From Clostridia bacterium (GTDB lineage: Bacteria > Bacillota > TC1 > UBA5767), in NCBI GenBank assembly GCA_016887505.1, contig CP069393.1:2007001-2071000 (forward strand): a stretch of 64,000 nucleotides of DNA, read 5' to 3'. Shown piece after piece: positions 62,224 to 64,000 of this stretch (positions are counted from its first letter, which is position 1; the number at the start of each line of letters is the position of its first letter). Below the pieces are notes generated by a model that saw only the letters and a list, made by a program, of their open reading frames with translations, was not told where the DNA came from and did no database searches. The translations under genes were made by a program, and so were the position numbers.

Positions 62224-63366
62224 ATGTCGCAACGTTACGATTATTTAATCATAGGCGCGGGAATCACGGGAACGTCGTTAGGAGCTAGGCTTTCTGCTCG
62301 TGGCAAGACTGTGCTGATTCTCGACAAACAAGGGATTGCCGGTGGCGCTTCGGGAGGAAATCTAGGACAAATTTCACTGATGGATCGTTTCGAACCGTGG
62401 CATCTAGAATTGGCCATGGAATCTTTGGACTTTTATGAAAAATTGGAAAAGAAGATTGCCATCGGCTACCGGCAGCATGGAGGTTCCATCTTGCTGATGA
62501 AGCAAGACCAGATTGAAAGGGCTGAAGAAGTCCAAAAAATTCAGCAACCAAGGGGGCTTTCCATGGAACTATTGACCCCCAAAGAAGCAAAAACATTGGA
62601 ACCGAGACTGAAAAAAGAAGGCTTAAATGCGATGGTTTATTGTCGGCAAGAGGGATCGGTAGACCCCTTGGCACTGAATTTTTATATGGCTGATATGGCT
62701 GTAGCAAGTGGGGCTGAAATTCGCACTAGCGAATGTGTGATGGAACTTGTTCAATCTGCGCAAGGAATTGAGAAGGTTCTGACAGATAAAGGTACATATA
62801 CAGCGGACACTGTAATCAATTGTGCTGGCGGTTGGGCGGAGCAGATTGCCAATCTGGTGGGAGATGAATTGCCTATTCGCTCCCATAAAGGAACGGCATT
62901 TGTAACCCAACCCATGCCGAAATTTCTCACGACCACTTTGGTAGGCGGGGGATTCTTAATGGAGGATACCGGTGGGGATGCAGAAGACCTACGGATTGGT
63001 ACAGCCATTTGCCAACATGTTAACGGCAGTATAATCATTGGCCAAGCGACAGAAAAGACCATGACGGATGACCGCTCGATTGGCCGTGTCGGACTTGGAC
63101 AAACGGCAATCAATATGATGAGTTATTTTCCGGATCTAAGGAATGTGGACATTCTGAGGGCTTGGGCTGTTTCTACATCCTACTCGGATGACGGGAAACC
63201 GGTCATGGGATATAGCGAAAAGGTGAGCAACTTGTTTACGGTAGCTGGATTCAAGGGAGCATTTACTACAGCACCTGCTGTAGCAGACAGAGCCTCTAGA
63301 ATGTTGCTTTATGGTGAGCCTTTCGTTGCCGAGGCCGAACAGGGAAGGAAGCGTAATCAAGAGTAA
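62224..63366 (+). CDS. FAD-dependent amine oxidase/dehydrogenase (DAO family)
   Basis: A 380-residue flavoenzyme of the D-amino-acid/sarcosine oxidase family. The N-terminal dinucleotide fold is IIGAGITGTSLGARLSARGK near 8-27, followed by GGASGGNLGQISL. The C-terminal motif VAGFKGAFTTAPAVADRASR completes the FAD site. Enzymes of this family oxidise secondary or primary amines such as sarcosine, glycine or D-proline to imines; with H4-pterins some pass the carbon on directly. No signal peptide is visible. GGTGGGTGA lies before the ATG. Its stop overlaps the start of the amidohydrolase by one base, so their steps are probably consecutive. Confidence 0.85.
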   Translation: MSQRYDYLIIGAGITGTSLGARLSARGKTVLILDKQGIAGGASGGNLGQISLMDRFEPWHLELAMESLDFYEKLEKKIAIGYRQHGGSILLMKQDQIERAEEVQKIQQPRGLSMELLTPKEAKTLEPRLKKEGLNAMVYCRQEGSVDPLALNFYMADMAVASGAEIRTSECVMELVQSAQGIEKVLTDKGTYTADTVINCAGGWAEQIANLVGDELPIRSHKGTAFVTQPMPKFLTTTLVGGGFLMEDTGGDAEDLRIGTAICQHVNGSIIIGQATEKTMTDDRSIGRVGLGQTAINMMSYFPDLRNVDILRAWAVSTSYSDDGKPVMGYSEKVSNLFTVAGFKGAFTTAPAVADRASRMLLYGEPFVAEAEQGRKRNQE

Positions 63367-64000
63367 TGCGGATAGATATTCATGTGCACGATACTAAACC
63401 CATAGAATTGTTGCTGGAATCAATGGAGAAAAACCAAATAGACAAAGCCTTTGTGTGCTCTTCGGCTGTGGCCAAGGGTGAAAATGTGAAGACGCTGAAA
63501 GATGCTAAGATGGTGCTTGGAAATGTCGCAAGAGCACAAACAAAGGAAGGCAGCCAGCGCACCGTTCAAGAGGTAAATCGGGATTTGGCCGAAAAACTCG
63601 CGCCATACAAAGGAAAGCTATATGGATTTGGAAAGGTAGACTTATATGACCAAGATATAGAAGCACAAATGGCTTCTATCGTGGAATGTGGTCTTTATGG
63701 TGTCGGCGAAATCATCGGAATACATGAGCATGTAGAACTTCTAAGGCCGGTACTATCTTTTTCTTCCAAGCAAAAGACTTTTCCGATATTTATTCATTGT
63801 GATTTTCCTGTGGAATACGAGGACTTGGAAAACCTTTTCGATTTGATTGAAGAGTATCCCGATGCAAGAATTATTATTGGACATATGGGAGGCAACCACT
63901 GGATTAAGGCAGTGGAACGGGTCAAGGGTCTTACGAACTGTTTACTCGACGCCTCGGAAGTTGTAAATTATGTGCCATTTTATGTGGCCGTTGCTGAACA
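63366..64000 (+). CDS. amidohydrolase-2 (TIM-barrel metal hydrolase), cut by the window end
   Basis: The first 211 residues of a metal-dependent hydrolase. They start with the metal-binding MRIDIHVH (His6, His8), and carry FIHCDFP with another metal His, GHMGGNHW with a fourth His, and LLDASEVVN, all in the order found in the amidohydrolase-2 family. Such enzymes hydrolyse C-N bonds or decarboxylate. The ATG shares a base with the stop of the FAD enzyme (TAATG), so the two are coupled. It may open a ring or amide in the same pathway. The active-site Asp and C-terminus lie beyond the edge. Confidence 0.82.
   Translation, partial: MRIDIHVHDTKPIELLLESMEKNQIDKAFVCSSAVAKGENVKTLKDAKMVLGNVARAQTKEGSQRTVQEVNRDLAEKLAPYKGKLYGFGKVDLYDQDIEAQMASIVECGLYGVGEIIGIHEHVELLRPVLSFSSKQKTFPIFIHCDFPVEYEDLENLFDLIEEYPDARIIIGHMGGNHWIKAVERVKGLTNCLLDASEVVNYVPFYVAVAE

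Noticed and set aside
1-64000. tRNA or rRNA genes, insertion sequences, prophage or integrase
   Set aside because: No intergenic stretch shows cloverleaf motifs such as GGTTCGAATCC, no transposase or phage frames are present, and flanking direct repeats were not seen.

Overview
The window looks like a chromosomal segment of an anaerobic Firmicute, most likely a member of the Clostridia. Four things point there. (1) The gene order ispE-spoVG-glmU-prs-pth-mfd-foldase-mazG-HU-rqcP, with rsmA-veg nearby, closely follows the Bacillus subtilis yab/veg region. (2) Shine-Dalgarno sequences of the AGGAGG type and strong rho-independent terminators occur throughout. (3) Glycine decarboxylase is split (gcvPA/gcvPB) and sits behind a tandem glycine riboswitch. 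(4) Anaerobe-typical genes are present: FeoB ferrous iron uptake, a PPi-type phosphofructokinase and folate/corrinoid one-carbon enzymes. Base composition is moderate by eye and fairly uniform. I see no rRNA, tRNA, transposase, phage gene or CRISPR array.

Layout. 1-5.4 kb: a tripartite MacAB-like ABC system (ATPase, long FtsX permease, membrane-fusion protein) and an MscS channel. 5.4-9.7 kb: a CbpA-type J-protein, divergent from an iron operon (DtxR-type regulator with a palindromic operator, FeoB, FeoB-associated Cys-rich peptide). 9.7-14.2 kb: a YgiQ radical-SAM protein convergent with two unknown genes and pfp. 14.3-17.3 kb: a DUF4015 lipoprotein and a translationally coupled flavoprotein pair. 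17.5-21.4 kb: RidA, then class-V aminotransferase-SerA-DUF1015, probably a serine pathway. 21.5-24.8 kb: a MoaD/ThiS-like protein, a two-component system and an exported protein made of near-identical 48-residue repeats. 25-30 kb: a BMP-family nucleoside ABC importer. 30-35 kb: a class-I aminotransferase and a second MacAB-like system. 35-39.3 kb: tex, rsmA, veg, lgt. 39.4-40.4 kb: an SdpR/SdpI-like pair. 40.5-44.7 kb: riboswitch-gcvT-gcvPA-gcvPB. 44.8-48.8 kb: a PhoP/PhoR-like two-component system and a homocysteine methyltransferase with a decayed pterin-like C-terminal domain. 48.8-59.6 kb: the conserved housekeeping block.

The most unusual part is the right end (59.68 kb to the edge). A GntR/UTRA regulator is followed, in a tightly packed operon, by a methyltetrahydrofolate:corrinoid methyltransferase-like protein, an archaeal-type methenyl-tetrahydromethanopterin cyclohydrolase (Mch) homologue with its catalytic Arg-Glu pair intact, a D-amino-acid/sarcosine-oxidase-type FAD enzyme, and a TIM-barrel amidohydrolase cut by the window end. 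I do not recognise this combination as a described pathway. My working hypothesis is inducible catabolism of an N-methylated or cyclic amine, with the carbon passed to a pterin cofactor. Together with the glycine cleavage operon and the homocysteine methyltransferase, it suggests an organism with heavy one-carbon and amino-acid metabolism.
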